From Arthonia radiata (lineage: Eukaryota > Ascomycota > Arthoniomycetes > Arthoniales > Arthoniaceae), in NCBI GenBank assembly GCA_002989075.1, contig PSQN01000016.1:2062336-2126335 (forward strand): a DNA stretch of 64,000 bases, in the 5' to 3' direction. The notes beneath the pieces were generated by a model. The model had not been told where the DNA came from and ran no database searches. It saw nothing but the letters and a program-made list of their open reading frames with translations. Shown one piece after another: positions 12,950 to 24,619 of this stretch (the stretch's first letter is position 1; each line of letters begins with the position of its first letter). The position numbers were made by a program, and so were the translations under genes.

Positions 12950-14810
12950 TAGAACTCGTTATATCTGTAGGTTGTATATTGTTAATCGAAGATATTAGTA
13001 CTGACTGTACAATTCTAGACCTCTAATAAGGTAGTCTACTAGTCGTCGTAGGTGTAAGTAAATATATTTCAGAATGTTGTTAATTTCTCTATTAGTGCTT
13101 AACTTTCTATTGTAGAAGGCCAACTAACAAAGTCTCTATATTATTTCTTCCCAACAAATTGGGGTTTGCTCTTTCTGGTTAGTATCGTCCTTAAGCGAGG
13201 ATTCTGTATTATTAGAATCTATATTTTTGTCTTTAAGTCGTTGTCTTGTCTATAACGTATCGTAGCTGCTATCTTACTTAGCTTCTACGGTCTGTTCTTC
13301 CTTAAATTTTCCTTAGGTTTCTAGATAAGGTAACCTAGATCGTCCTCGGGTAAGACCTAGTTCTTGTGTCGAACCTTGTTTTAAAGATGTCGGTTTCTTT
13401 GGCTACCATCCTAACTCTAGTTTGTTAGATTCGTAGATCGTACAATTGTTGTTGTAGCATACAGTCTAGGATAGTGTTTTGTGTAGTACAACGGTACTCT
13501 GTATCCGATGCCTCGGAATAGTGCGGTCAATGTTGTTCCAGTACTGTAGGTTTTATTGTTCCTATTTTATTTGTCGTTCTTTTGTTTCTTCCTATAACTT
13601 ACTATCTATATCCCAGTTTTTGTGTAAGTTAAATAAGTTTAGTTCGTTGTACTTCTTATCGGAAGTAACTGAATGGGTGTTGTTCTAGTTACAGAAGGCG
13701 CCCTAGTAGGTGTCCTTTTGCTTCTTAGTGAGTTCGGTAATATATTCGTACCAGTTCTGGTTGATCCTTAGTAAAAGACCCAATTCTTGAAGAAGACAAC
13801 CCTCGGTCGGGTCCTTCTATCAGCGGTCGGAGAAGGCTGCTAGTAATTCTATCGCCTTGTCGCGACTATTGTCCTCCTGTGTCTAGATAGTTATATTGAA
13901 CTGTTGTCGCGGGAAGCGGGGTTTCTTAGGTCGGTTGTTTTGCCCGCTTCGTCCGGTACTATTGAACTATTGTTTCTTAGAACGGTATTCCTTAACTTAA
14001 TGCCCTAGTTTTCCGCAATACAAGCATAGCTTGTTCTTTATTCTGTGTTCTCGTTCCTAGTTGTTTAGTTTCCCTCGAGGCCTGGTAAAATCTAACTCTA
14101 TTGGATCGCCTCGGTCTTGTCGTAAGTTTGCTCGATTCTTTGCTCTATAGAATCTATTAGTAGGGTTACCCTTCTTTTCTATCTATCTTTTAAAGTTACT
14201 GTCGTCGATCTTCTTTACTCGTTGTATAAAGTTGTCGAGATCATTAAACTTCTCTTTACAAATATAGATTATTTCCTTAATATAATTCTTAAGTCCTTTG
14301 TAAAAGGTCTCGATAAGGGGTTTCTCGTTCTATTCTATTTAATTAGCATACTATATAAATTCGGCGGCGTACCTGCTTGCTGGTCCTATCTGCTTAAGGT
14401 TCCTAAGCTTTCTAGTAGCGACGCGTTTAGCGTTGGTCTGTTTAAAGATTTTGCGAAGCTTTTTCTAAAAGAAGGCAAAGCTAGCAAAGAACTTGTCGGT
14501 GTCCTCGCGCCTACTCTTTATTAGAGTAAATAAGAAGTCGTCGAGGTAGTACTCGACTTACTTGTAGGCATCTCCGTCTATACAAGAGGTAGCGAATAAA
14601 ACTATAGTAGTGTTGTTCGGAAACTAGTCTTTATAAGTTCTAAAGTATATGGCTAGGCGTATTAAGAATAAAGTAACTTCAGAACGTTCATCTAAGAAGC
14701 TTTTTCCTATTTTGATATTGACGTCCGATATCTTACTTGTGCTGGCTATTCTATTAGCCAATCTGTTCGCAGCGTCGCGGCTATTGGGTGCCGAAGTAGT
14801 AGATATAATT
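12950..14810 (-). pseudogene. A2 Gag remnant
   Basis: Occupies the position just inside the 5' LTR. A CCHC knuckle (CLYCGKLGH...) is readable near 13985-14025 and the upstream part is Lys/Arg-rich, as in retroelement Gag. The start region near 14780-14810 is colinear with A1 (33058-33240), whose frame begins MSTTSVPNSRNATNRLANRM. Plus-strand open stretches across this interval (e.g. 14222-14524) are antisense shadows. Confidence 0.75.
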
Positions 14811-14848
14811 AATCTGCTTTCTCTACTTTCGTAGCGAGTCTATTAAAG

Positions 14849-15320
14849 TATAACGCCGGTCGCTGGGAGGACTGAACTAAGGCTTACTTGTCTTGTGTGC
14901 TTATCGACCTTAATAGTAGGTATCTCGTATACTAGAGACTAAAAGGTAGGAGAGGCGAGACAGATTATAGAGAGTAAGAGAGGCTTAATTAAAGTAGACA
15001 GAAGGTAAAGCACGTTACTTAAATATAGTTAAGGAACTTATATTCAGATGTTAAGTTAATAGACTAAAGTCTATTTAAAGGTTAACTATTAGTCTAGCTA
15101 TATAGTCTAAGGTATATAGGAGGAGTTCCTTTATATTCGCTAATCCGACAATGCCTATGTCGGGTTTATAGGGAATATAGACCTTTATAGCCGTCTTGTC
15201 CGATAATGCCTACGGCGGGTTTATAGGCTTAGTCGGGAATAATACTGGTAGGGCTGAGATAACTGGCGGTAGTTGATGCTTGGGTATATACTAGGCCGTC
15301 TAGGGCTGGTGCCCGTAACA
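14849..15320 (-). repeat. A2 5' LTR
   Basis: 472 bp, tataacgcc (RIP form of tgtaacgcc) to cgtaaca on the plus strand, followed by the target duplication ctact. It contains both copies of the aatgcct...gggtttatagg motif seen in the partner LTR. Confidence 0.95.
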
Positions 15321-15325
15321 CTACT

Positions 15326-16348
15326 TTAATTATACAACTATTACTAGTTAAAACTCGTTATGTCTATAGGTTATATATTGTTAATTAAAGATATTAGTAC
15401 TAACTACGTAATTCTAGATCTCTAATAAGGTAGTCTACTAGTCGTTGTAGACGTAAGTAAATATATTCTAGAATATTGTTAATATCTCTATCAGCGCTTA
15501 ACTTCCTATTGTAGAAGGCCAACTAACAAAGTCTCTATATTATTTCTTCCCAACAAATTAGAGTTTGCTCTTCTTAGTTAGTATCGTCCTTAAGCGAGGA
15601 TTCTGTACCATTAGAATTTATATTTTTGTCTTTGAGTCGTTATCTTGCCTGTAACGTATCGTAGCTGCTATCTTGCTTAGCTTCTACGGTCTGTTCTTCC
15701 TTAAATTCCCCTTAGGTTTCTAGGTAAGGTAACCTAGGTCGTTCTCGGGTAAGGCCTAGTTCTTGTATCGAATCTTGTTTTAGAGATATCGATTTCTTCG
15801 GTTACTATTCTAACCCCAGTTTATTAAATTTGTAAGTTGTATAATTATCGTTGTAGTACGCGGTTTAGAATAGTATTTCGTATAGTATAACGGTACTCTG
15901 TACCTAATGCCTTAGAATAGTGCGGTTAATGTTATTTCAGTCCTATAGGTTTTATTGTTTCCGTTTTATTTGTCGTTCCTTTGTTTCTTCCTATAACTCA
16001 ATATCTGTATCCCAGTTTTTATGTAAATTAAACAAATTCTACTCGTAGTACTTCTTATTGGACAAAACCTAGTGAGTGTTTTTCTAGTTACAGAAGGTAT
16101 TCTAGTAGATATCCTTCTGCTCCTTGATTAGTCTAGTAACGTACTTATATTAGTTTTAGATAGTCTTTTGTAGGAGACCCAATTCTTAGAGAAGACAACC
16201 CTCGATTGGGTCCTTCTGCTAGCGGTCGGAGAAGGCTGCTAGTAGTTCTATTGCCTTATTGCGACCGTTGTCCTCTTTTATCTAAGTAGTTATATTAAAC
16301 TATTGTCGTAGAAGACAAGGTTTCTAAGATCGGTTGTTGTGCCCGTTT
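15326..16348 (-). pseudogene. A1 Gag/protease middle segment
   Basis: The part of A1 between its two insertions. It aligns with A2 at about 12.93-13.94 kb (both begin ttaattatacaactattact), so it is the C-terminal Gag to protease region. It ends at the target duplication cgttt used by B1. Confidence 0.8.
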
Positions 16349-16544
16349 TGTAATCTAGATATAGGGCAGAGAGCAGTCAGATAGCAAAAAGAGCCCAGAT
16401 AGGCTCTACTAATGTTCAAGCTAATTATTAAGGAGACCAGAAAGGAATGCGTCTACTAGAGAGAAGATATTCTTTAAGAATCGTAGCCTTCTTAAATAGG
16501 CAACATTCTGTCTTAATTCGCTATTAGGACGTTTATGCATTACA
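16349..16544 (-). repeat. B1 3' LTR
   Basis: 196 bp, tgtaatctag to gcattaca on the plus strand. It aligns with 22110-22305, 29927-30122 and 32183-32378, all of equal length and differing mainly by C/T and G/A transitions. Confidence 0.95.
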
Positions 16545-17153
16545 ACTACCTTCCCTCTTAAGGAGGATCGCCCTTAATCCGGGTGCAATCTACTATCTCT
16601 ATCGTACCTTCTATTTATTGTCTTACGCAGGGCAACAGCCTCGTTAAAAATCTGCTGGCTTATATCTGCGTTCAGTCGGAAAAAGAGTAATGTTGCTTAC
16701 TATCATCTTATACGTCGTTTAGTACTAATTTTCTGCAGTACCGAGTTATAGTGCTAAGCTTTACTTTTAATTTAAAGCTCCCGAGTCTAAGTTGTAAGCT
16801 CAGTAGTAAGGTTTTGTATTATTTTTACCTAATTTTACGTTCTTTTGTATACTCTTATATACGCTTTTACCGATCAATTGCCCCTATAGATAGTAGCAAC
16901 CTACGTAAATAGGCTTCTTTGCTCCTAAATCCGTACCTGTAGGCGGAAGCTTTATTATTAGTACCTAACAATAGGCATAAAATAAGGCTCTTACTCTTTT
17001 AAACTTTCTCTTTCTTTCTTTAATATTATTATACTCTTCTACTTAACTTATAAGCTTCTCTTCTCTAATAGGCCTTTACTTCTCTTCTTAGATAATAAGT
17101 TTGTAGCTAATCCGATATTAGATTACCTTTAATTCGCCTTTACAATCTCTACT

Positions 17154-18290
17154 ATGTCGGGTTTCAACCTTATTAACAAACCCGCTGCTAGAGCGAGCTC
17201 TCTTAAAGCACTAACTCGCCGCTTAACTTACAGTATTAAGGACTCTAAAGCCGCTGTTAATTTTAAAGCTCTTCTTTATAACGCCCGTAAGAAGAAAGCT
17301 TCTAAAATTACTTTACTAATTTCTAAATTATCTACGGCTTCTTCTATTCTACGCTCTCTTAAACTAGATAGCGTATCTCTAACTTTTACAACTTCTTATA
17401 AGTCTTCTATCTCTTATTGCTTTATTCTAGTCTAACTATTAGTATTCTAGCTCGTTAAAAGCGTTACGTCTATAAAGACGACTTTAACGATAACAAGATT
17501 GTTTATTCTTCCTATTACCGCGGTACTGCTTATAAGCCCGAGTCGTCTATAAAGTCTCGCCGGTCTACCTTCTCGAATCCTACTTTTCGCGCTATACCTA
17601 CGTTAATTTAGCCTTAGCTAGAGGCTTACGTCTTAGTATACTACCGTTGCATAAAGGCCTTATTTAGCGACATAGCTGTATATAGTAGTCCTTCTATAAA
17701 CTCCGATTTTAAGCATTATAAGAACTAAATCTGCAAGTAGCTTAAGAAGTAGTACGCTAAGTATACTCGCTATACTAGTGTTAAAAGGTTAGAAGATAAG
17801 TATAAGATAGTAAGTCTAATACCCCTCCGTCTTAGATACTAATTAACCTTATATTGATATATACTAGATTCCTGCTCGGTAGAGACGTACTTACAACCTC
17901 CTCGTACGCGCTAACTTCTTCTTAACCTCTAGCAAGGACGTCTAAGATAACAAAGAGTCTTTTTGCGACGACTATCTTACTCTACTTCGCGCCTTTTATG
18001 TTTAGCTATAGGCCTAATAGCGCGGTCTAGGCACTAAGTCGGTCGAGCAGGCCGATACTAACGATTTTAAGCGCATTAAGACGCTACGCTAGAGCTTTAA
18101 TTCTAATATAGAGTTATACGGCCCTCAGCCGCCTATAAATAAGGCTCCTTATAAGCTAACTATAGTAGATCTAGTTAATTAGATTTAGAACCGCGTTAAC
18201 GGTAGTCGCGGCTAGGTTAAATAGTATTATACCGCCGATCTATACTAACTTCGGTACCAGTTCGAGTAGTCTTTTTATAGTTTTCTGCCT
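17154..18290 (+). pseudogene. B1 antisense accessory coding-like region
   Basis: Plus-strand coding-like sequence between the B1 3' LTR and the end of pol, opposite to gag-pol. It opens MSGFNLINKPAARASS and continues Ala/Ser/Lys-rich (NARKKKASKITLL). The equivalent stretch in B2 starts near 22915 with matching sequence. I recognise no protein family. The right-hand limit is approximate, and the region is broken. Confidence 0.5.
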
Positions 18291-18639
18291 TTTGTTTAGC
18301 TAGAGTTTGGTCTATATAAGTAGTTTTCCTTAGCTTATCGGAATTGTTCTATATTTTCTTTCTGTATAAGTCTTATTTTAGCTTTCTTATAGCTTAAGCT
18401 TTATAATTATATATAAATAGTCTTAGAGTTTAATACTACACTAATTCTATGTTCTAAACTATACTCGAGGTATTCCGCCTTCTATTCGGTGTTATATCGT
18501 AGGCTAATTGCGTAGGCTTGTAGCTCTTTCTTATTTACGTTGCCTAGTTCGTCTTAGACGCTTGCCTCTTGGCTTAGCGTCTTTACGCTTCTTAAATTTC
18601 TTAAGAGCGTTAAAGTCTTTAAGATGTGCCCGCGGCTCT

Positions 18640-21600
18640 ATTATATTATTTGTCTCCGACTACCTCTGCTACTTGGTCCAATACTAGTCTTTATTCTTAA
18701 TTTTAAAGCAGATCGCCTCAACGAGCTATTCTTTACTACTATCGACTTCGACTGGACTAGGCGGTTCTGTGCCAGGCCGACGGCGATATAGCTTCAGTAA
18801 GGATATATAGAAGACAGAGTAGATGCAGTAGGAGTTTAGTAGTGCTAGCTAGTAAGCTTGTTTACTTACTTTCTTAAGGATTCTAAATGGTCCTAAGCTT
18901 CGATTATCGAGCTTCTTTATTAGCCTCTTTGTCTTAAGGTTCTTTAACGATAGTAGCACTAAGTTACCTACTACATAGTATTTTAGTGTATACTTAGTAT
19001 TATACTATTTTATCTATAGACGCTAAGCTTTCTCTAGCTGCTGCTTTATTTTTTGTTAGCGGAGAAGGTATTCTTCTACATACTTAACTACTATAGGATG
19101 TTCTAGCCTAGGCTACTTCTCTTCTTAACGGAAGGTGTCCTTACCAATAGAAAGGTTGTCCGGCTTAACTACGGTATAGTACCGATCTAGCGGCGGTACG
19201 CCGTCTAATACGTCTATAACGCGACCGAACGCACATTTAATCGGCAAAATTTTTGTCGATAAATAAACTTTTAAATTATACGCAAAAGTAGCTTCTTTTA
19301 GATACTTATACTAGTTATCTTAATTCTAAGAGATATAGATACGCAGGTAGTTTTTAAGCTTCTAGTTTTGGCGCTCGGTTTAACTATTAGTTTGAGAGTA
19401 AAACGCTGTACTTAACCTTTATTTTACGGCCAAATGCTGGTAGAAGATGCTTCAATATAAGCTAATAAATACAGATTCTCTATCAGACAAGAGGCTTCTC
19501 GGGAATCCCAACGTTTTCGCTTAGTGTTTGTAAAGCACTTCTGCTAGCTCTATAGCATTTATAGTTTTACTAACTAGAATATAGGTTATAAACTTAGAGA
19601 AGCGGTCTACGACTATAAGAATTAAATTAACAATGTCTCTATTCTTTAAAAGAACTATCGGTAGTTTAATAACAAAGTTTAAGAATAGATCCTTAAAGAG
19701 GCCAATCGGAACCAATATCGCTGCTATTTCGCTATATAACTTATACCTCTTTACGGCTGTTTGTTGGTATATATTATATTTAGCAACAAAGTTCTTAATA
19801 TACGTTGCTATCTTTTTCTACGTATATTTGTGTCTTAGAATTTTAAGAGTCTTTTTAATCTTAAAGTAGCCAGCAAGCTTATTATTATAATTTCTATTTA
19901 TAATTTTAAGCTTTAACGCAGAGCATTCTAATATCTAGATTTTACTATCTTAGCGCAACAATCTGTAGCTGTCGACTAACTATTCTACGTGCTTTAGAGA
20001 CTTAGAGTTTAAGTCGGGCCTTATTAGGGTATCTAAGTCGATTCGACTCGTACGGCGCTTTCTTGTACCGGCTTAACGGCGATTCGTTGCCGTTTTATTA
20101 CTCTGCTGATCTTTAGTCTTAGCTAATAATTTTAACTCCGATACTTTCTACTTTATAAAGGCGTCTCTCTACTAGGCTTCGAGAATTAGAGTCGCGAGAC
20201 CCCGAGGAGTATTATTATAAGCTGTTTTAAGAGCGGTAGCTGCAACTATCTTAACTCGTAATACAAGAGCTACCGGAAAAGGCTCTATATTAGTAGAGAA
20301 AGACGGACGCGTTTCTTGCTTCTAGGCGTCCTATATAAAGTCTGTATTTAACTCCAATCTACCCCCGATTTGGGCTATAGTCGCGTCCAAGGTTTTAGGT
20401 CGGTAGTTAAACCGCTAACAGTATTTAAACTAATTTTTAAGCAATATAATTAAGATAGTAATTATACCTTCTTCTAAACTAGAGGGCTCTTCCCTAGTAC
20501 TAGGCAAAGCAACACCTCTTCTAAGCTTTTACTACAGGCTCGGCAATATCTTGTTAGCGTTATCTTCCTTTACTTTACGTAAATTCTTATAATCTAGACG
20601 GCGCGATAGTACGTTTACTAGGTTCTTGCTATTTATACGGTATAGTATTTTAAAGTTAAATGCTAATAGGTCTTCTACCTAGCGCGCCTATCGGCAAGAC
20701 AATACTTTCGTTGTTATAAAATACTATAGATTATTGTAGTCTGTTACGACCTTTACTAAGTACTATATACCAATAAGGTAATAGCGTTAGTACTTAAAGC
20801 TAATCTATATTGCTATAAGCTCTTTATTATAGGTATTATATCTTAGCTTAGCGTCTACAAATTTCTTTAAAAAGAACGCTACTAGATATAAATATATGTT
20901 TGCCTTATTATTAGTACTAGTTCGGGCGGTGTCCGCTATATTTAGTATAGACAAGCCTAAGTTAATATTTAACAGTAATAGCAATTAGCTATCTTCCCTT
21001 AGCTAAAGTAAGATGCCTACTATTATAAAGTCTAATGCGTTAGTTATTAAAATAATTAATAGTACCGAGTTAAAGTACGTTAGCACTAGTATATTTATAA
21101 AGGCTTACTTTAGCGCTTTAAAAGCTTTTTGTTAGGCTTTGCTCTAGACAAACTTAATGTCTTTCGTTAGTACGTTTATTAGCGCTACGATGTAGCTAAA
21201 TTTATAGATAAATCGCTGATAGAAGTTTGCGAATCCTAGGAAGGACAGGATCTGCTTTACGGTAGTAGAGACTAGCTATTTAACTATAGTCTGTACCCTT
21301 TTTGAGTCTATTTCGACACTATCGACTCTTACGGTAAACCCTAGGAAAGAAACCTTGGTAATGTAAAATTAACACTTAAATAGCTTTGCAAATAAATCCT
21401 ATTTATAGAGCCTTTATAGAACTTCTTTAATATAGCTTTTATAGCTTTCCTCGTCTTCAGAGAAAATTAAGATATCGTCTATATAAACGATATATACGGT
21501 ATTAATAAGATTGCCTATAGCTTTGTAGATATATATCTAGAACGTAGCAGGGGCGTTTACTAGTCTAAAAGGTATTACTAGGTATTTATAGTACCCGTAT

Positions 21601-22109
21601 CGGGTACAAAACGCTGTCTTCTACTTATCTCCTTTACGAATGTAGATACGATAATAGGTATCGCAAAGATTAAGCTTTATAAACACCTTCGAGCCTTGTA
21701 GGCGATTAAGAATCTTAGAGACTAGCGGTAATGCGTAGCGATTCTTTATAGTTATATTGTTTAAACCGCGGTAGTTAACATACAGTCTCAACGATCCGTC
21801 TACCTTAGGTATAAACAGGACCGGAGCATCCGTCGGACTGGTAGAGGGTTGTATCTACCCTTTCTTAATTATAGCATTTAGGTACTCTTAGAGCGTCTTT
21901 AGCTTATCTTACGATATAGGATAGATTAGCTTATATAGAGGTTCTGTGCTATTCTTAAGCTTAATCTTATAAGTATACTTACTAAGCGGCGTAAGCTTAC
22001 TTAATAGTTCTTCAGAAAAGATATCTTTATATTTAGCGTACTGAGGAGGAAGCTTATCTCGCTTCTCTACTTTCTTAGGCTCGCTATCCGAGGTCCGGTC
22101 TAGCAGCGA
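18640..22109 (-). pseudogene. B1 Pol remnant (RT-RH-INT-chromodomain)
   Basis: Recognisable minus-strand segments: RT N-terminal region at 21909-22148 (KYKDIFSEELLSKLTPLSKY, the Gypsy segment before the palm), YIDDILIFSED at 21460-21492, integrase core at 19521-19715 (KNRDIVNLILIVVDRFSKFI), and an integrase C-terminal LGPFRIL...LLEPYRRRPGTE-like stretch near 18.75-18.93 kb. B2 is inserted at the RT N-terminal side (22109/22110). Confidence 0.9.
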
Positions 22110-22305
22110 TGTAATCTGGGTGTAGGGCAGGGAGCAGTCAGGTAGCAAAAAGGGCCCAGATAGGCCCTACTAGTGTTCAAGCTAATTATTAAGGAGACCA
22201 GAAAGGAATACGTTCACTAAAGAGAAGATATCCTCTAAGGATCGCAGCCTTCCTAAATAGACAACATTCCGTTCTAATTCGCTATCGAGACGTCTATACA
22301 TTATA
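22110..22305 (-). repeat. B2 3' LTR
   Basis: 196 bp, tgtaatctggg to cattata (RIP form of cattaca) on the plus strand. Visibly the most GC-rich of the four family-B LTRs, fitting the youngest copy. Confidence 0.95.
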
Positions 22306-22914
22306 ACTGCCTTCCCCCTTAAAGAGGATCGTTCTCGATCCGGGTACAATCCGCTATCTCTATCGTACCTTCTATTTATTGTCTTACGTAGGGCAATAAC
22401 CTCGTTAAAAACCTGCTGGCTTATGTCTACGTTTAATCGGGAAAAGAGTAATGTTGCTTACTATTATTCTACGCGTCGTTTAGTGCTAGTTTTCTGCAGT
22501 ACCGAGTTATAGTGCTAAGCTTTACTTTTAATTTAAAGCTCCCGAGCCTGAGTTGTGAGCTCGGTGGTAAGGTTTTATATTATTTTTACCTAATTTTGCG
22601 TTCTTTTGTATACTCTTATGCACGCTTTTGCCGATTAATTGCTCCTATAAACAGTAGCAACCTACGTAAATAGGCTTCTTTGCTCTTAAATCCGTATCTG
22701 TAGGCGGAAGCTTTGTTATCGGTACCTAACGATAGGCATAAAACAAGGCTCTTGCTCTTTTAAACTTCCTCTTTCTTTCTTTAATATTATTATACTCTTC
22801 TACTTAGCCTATAAGCTTCTCTTCTCTAGTAGGTCTTTACTTCTCTCCTTAAGTAATAAGTTTGTAGCTAATTCGGTGTTAGATTGTCTTTAATTCGCTT
22901 TTACAATCTCTACT

Positions 22915-24050
22915 ATATCGAGTTTTAACCCTATTAACAAACCTGCTGCTAGAGCGAGCTCTCCTGAAGCGCCAACTCGCCGCTTAACTCGCAGCATTAA
23001 GAACTTTAAAGCCGCTATTAATCTTAAAGCTCTTCTTCGTAACGCCCGCAAGAAGAAAGCTTCTAAGGTTACTTTACTAATTTCTAAATTATCTGCGGCT
23101 TCTTTTGTTCTACGCTCTCCCGAACTAGGTAGCGTGTCTCTAACTTTTACGACTTCTTGTAAGTCTTCTATCTCTTATTGCTTTGTCTTAGTCTAACTAT
23201 TAGTATTTTAGCTCGTTAAAAGTATTACGTCCGTAAAGACGACTCCAACGATAACAAGATTGTCTGTTCTCTCTATTACCGCGGTACTGCTTATAAGCCC
23301 GAGTCGCCTATAAAGTCTCGCCGGTCTGCCTCCTTGAATCCCGCTTTTTGCGCCGTGCCTGCGTTAATTTAGCCTTAGCCAGAGGCTTACGTCCTAGTAT
23401 GCTGCCGTTACATAAAGGCCTTGTTTAACGATATAGCTGCACGTAGTAGTCCTTCTACGAACTCCGATTTTAAGTATTATAAGGACTAGACCTGCGAGTA
23501 GCCTAAGGGGTAGTACGCTAAGTATGCTCGCTGTACTAGTGTTAAGAGGTTAAAAGACAAGTATAAGATAGTAAGTCTAATACCCCTCCGTCTTAGATAC
23601 TAATTAACCCTATATTGATATATACTAGGTCCCCGCTCGGTAGAGACGTACCTGCAACCTTCTTATGCGCGCTAACTTCTTTTTAACCTCTAGCAAGGAC
23701 GTCTAAGATAACAAAGAGTCTTTCTACGACGACTATCTTACTCTGCTTCGCGCCTTTTACGTTTAGCTATAGGCCTAGCAGCGCGGTCTAGACACTAAGT
23801 TAGTCGAGCAGGCCGATACTAACGATTTTAAGTGCATTAAGGCGCTACGCTAGAGCTTCGATTCTAGTATAGGGTTGTACGGCCCTTAGCCGCCTACGAA
23901 TAAGGCTCCTTACGAGCTAGCTATAGTAGGTCTAATTAATTAGATTCGGAACCGTATCGACGGTAGTCGCGGCTAGGTCAAGTAGTATTATACCGCCGAT
24001 CCGTACTAACTTCGGTACTAGTTCGGGTAGTCTTCTTGTAGTTTTCTATC
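22915..24050 (+). pseudogene. B2 antisense accessory coding-like region
   Basis: Same position and sequence as the B1 region at 17154-18290: between 3' LTR and pol end, on the strand opposite gag-pol. Its start region is Ala/Ser/Arg/Lys-rich (NARKKKASKVTLLISKLSAA). Segments further right (e.g. YRGTAYKPESPIKSRRSAS near 23277) also look coding-like. No family recognised; broken; right end approximate. Confidence 0.5.
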
Positions 24051-24619
24051 TTTTATTCGGCTAAAGTTTTAGTCTGTGTAAGTAGTTTTCCTTAGCCTAT
24101 CGGAATAGTTCTACATTTTCTCCCTGTACAAGTTTTATTTTAGCTTTCTTATAGCTTAAGCTTTACAATTATATATAAATAGTCTTAAAGTTTAATACTA
24201 TACCAATTCTATGTTTAAAACTATACTTTAGGTAATCCGCCTTCTCTTCGGCGTTACATCGTAGGCTAATTGCGTAGGCTTGTAGCCCTTTCTTATCCGC
24301 ATTGCTTAGTTTGTCTCAGACGCTTGCCTCTCGGCTCAGCGTCTTCACGCTTCTTAAATTTCTTAAGAGCGTTAGAGTCTTTAAGATATGCCCGCGGCTC
24401 CATCGTGTTATTTGCCTCCGACTACCTCTACTACTTGGTTCAATACTAGTCTTTATTCTTAATCTTAAAGCAGATCGCCTTAACAAGCTATTCTTTACTA
24501 CTATTGACTTCGACTAAACTAGACGGTTCCGTACCAGGCCGACGGCGATATAGCTCTAGTAAGGATACGTAGAAGATAGAGTAAATGCGGTAGGAGTTTA
24601 GTAGTGCTAGCTAGTAAGC

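Larger units (their letters stand above)
7977..15320 (-). mobile_element. Gypsy element A2 fossil, inserted in A1 (same family)
   Basis: 7,344 bp with two 472-bp LTRs (7977-8448 and 14849-15320), flanked by ctgct (7972-7976) and its RIP-altered partner ctact (15321-15325). Gag lies at about 12.95-14.81 kb with a CLYCGKLGH-type knuckle near 13985-14025. Reverse transcriptase carries a YLNDILVY-type strand at 11511-11537. The integrase C-terminus leading into a chromodomain (KRQYLIK) is at 9309-9602. It carries no further insertion, so it is the cleanest reference copy of family A in the window. Broken by dozens of lesions. Confidence 0.96.

Noticed and set aside
14222-14834. Plus-strand frames of 100 and 61 codons
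   Set aside because: Antisense shadows of A2 Gag on the minus strand.
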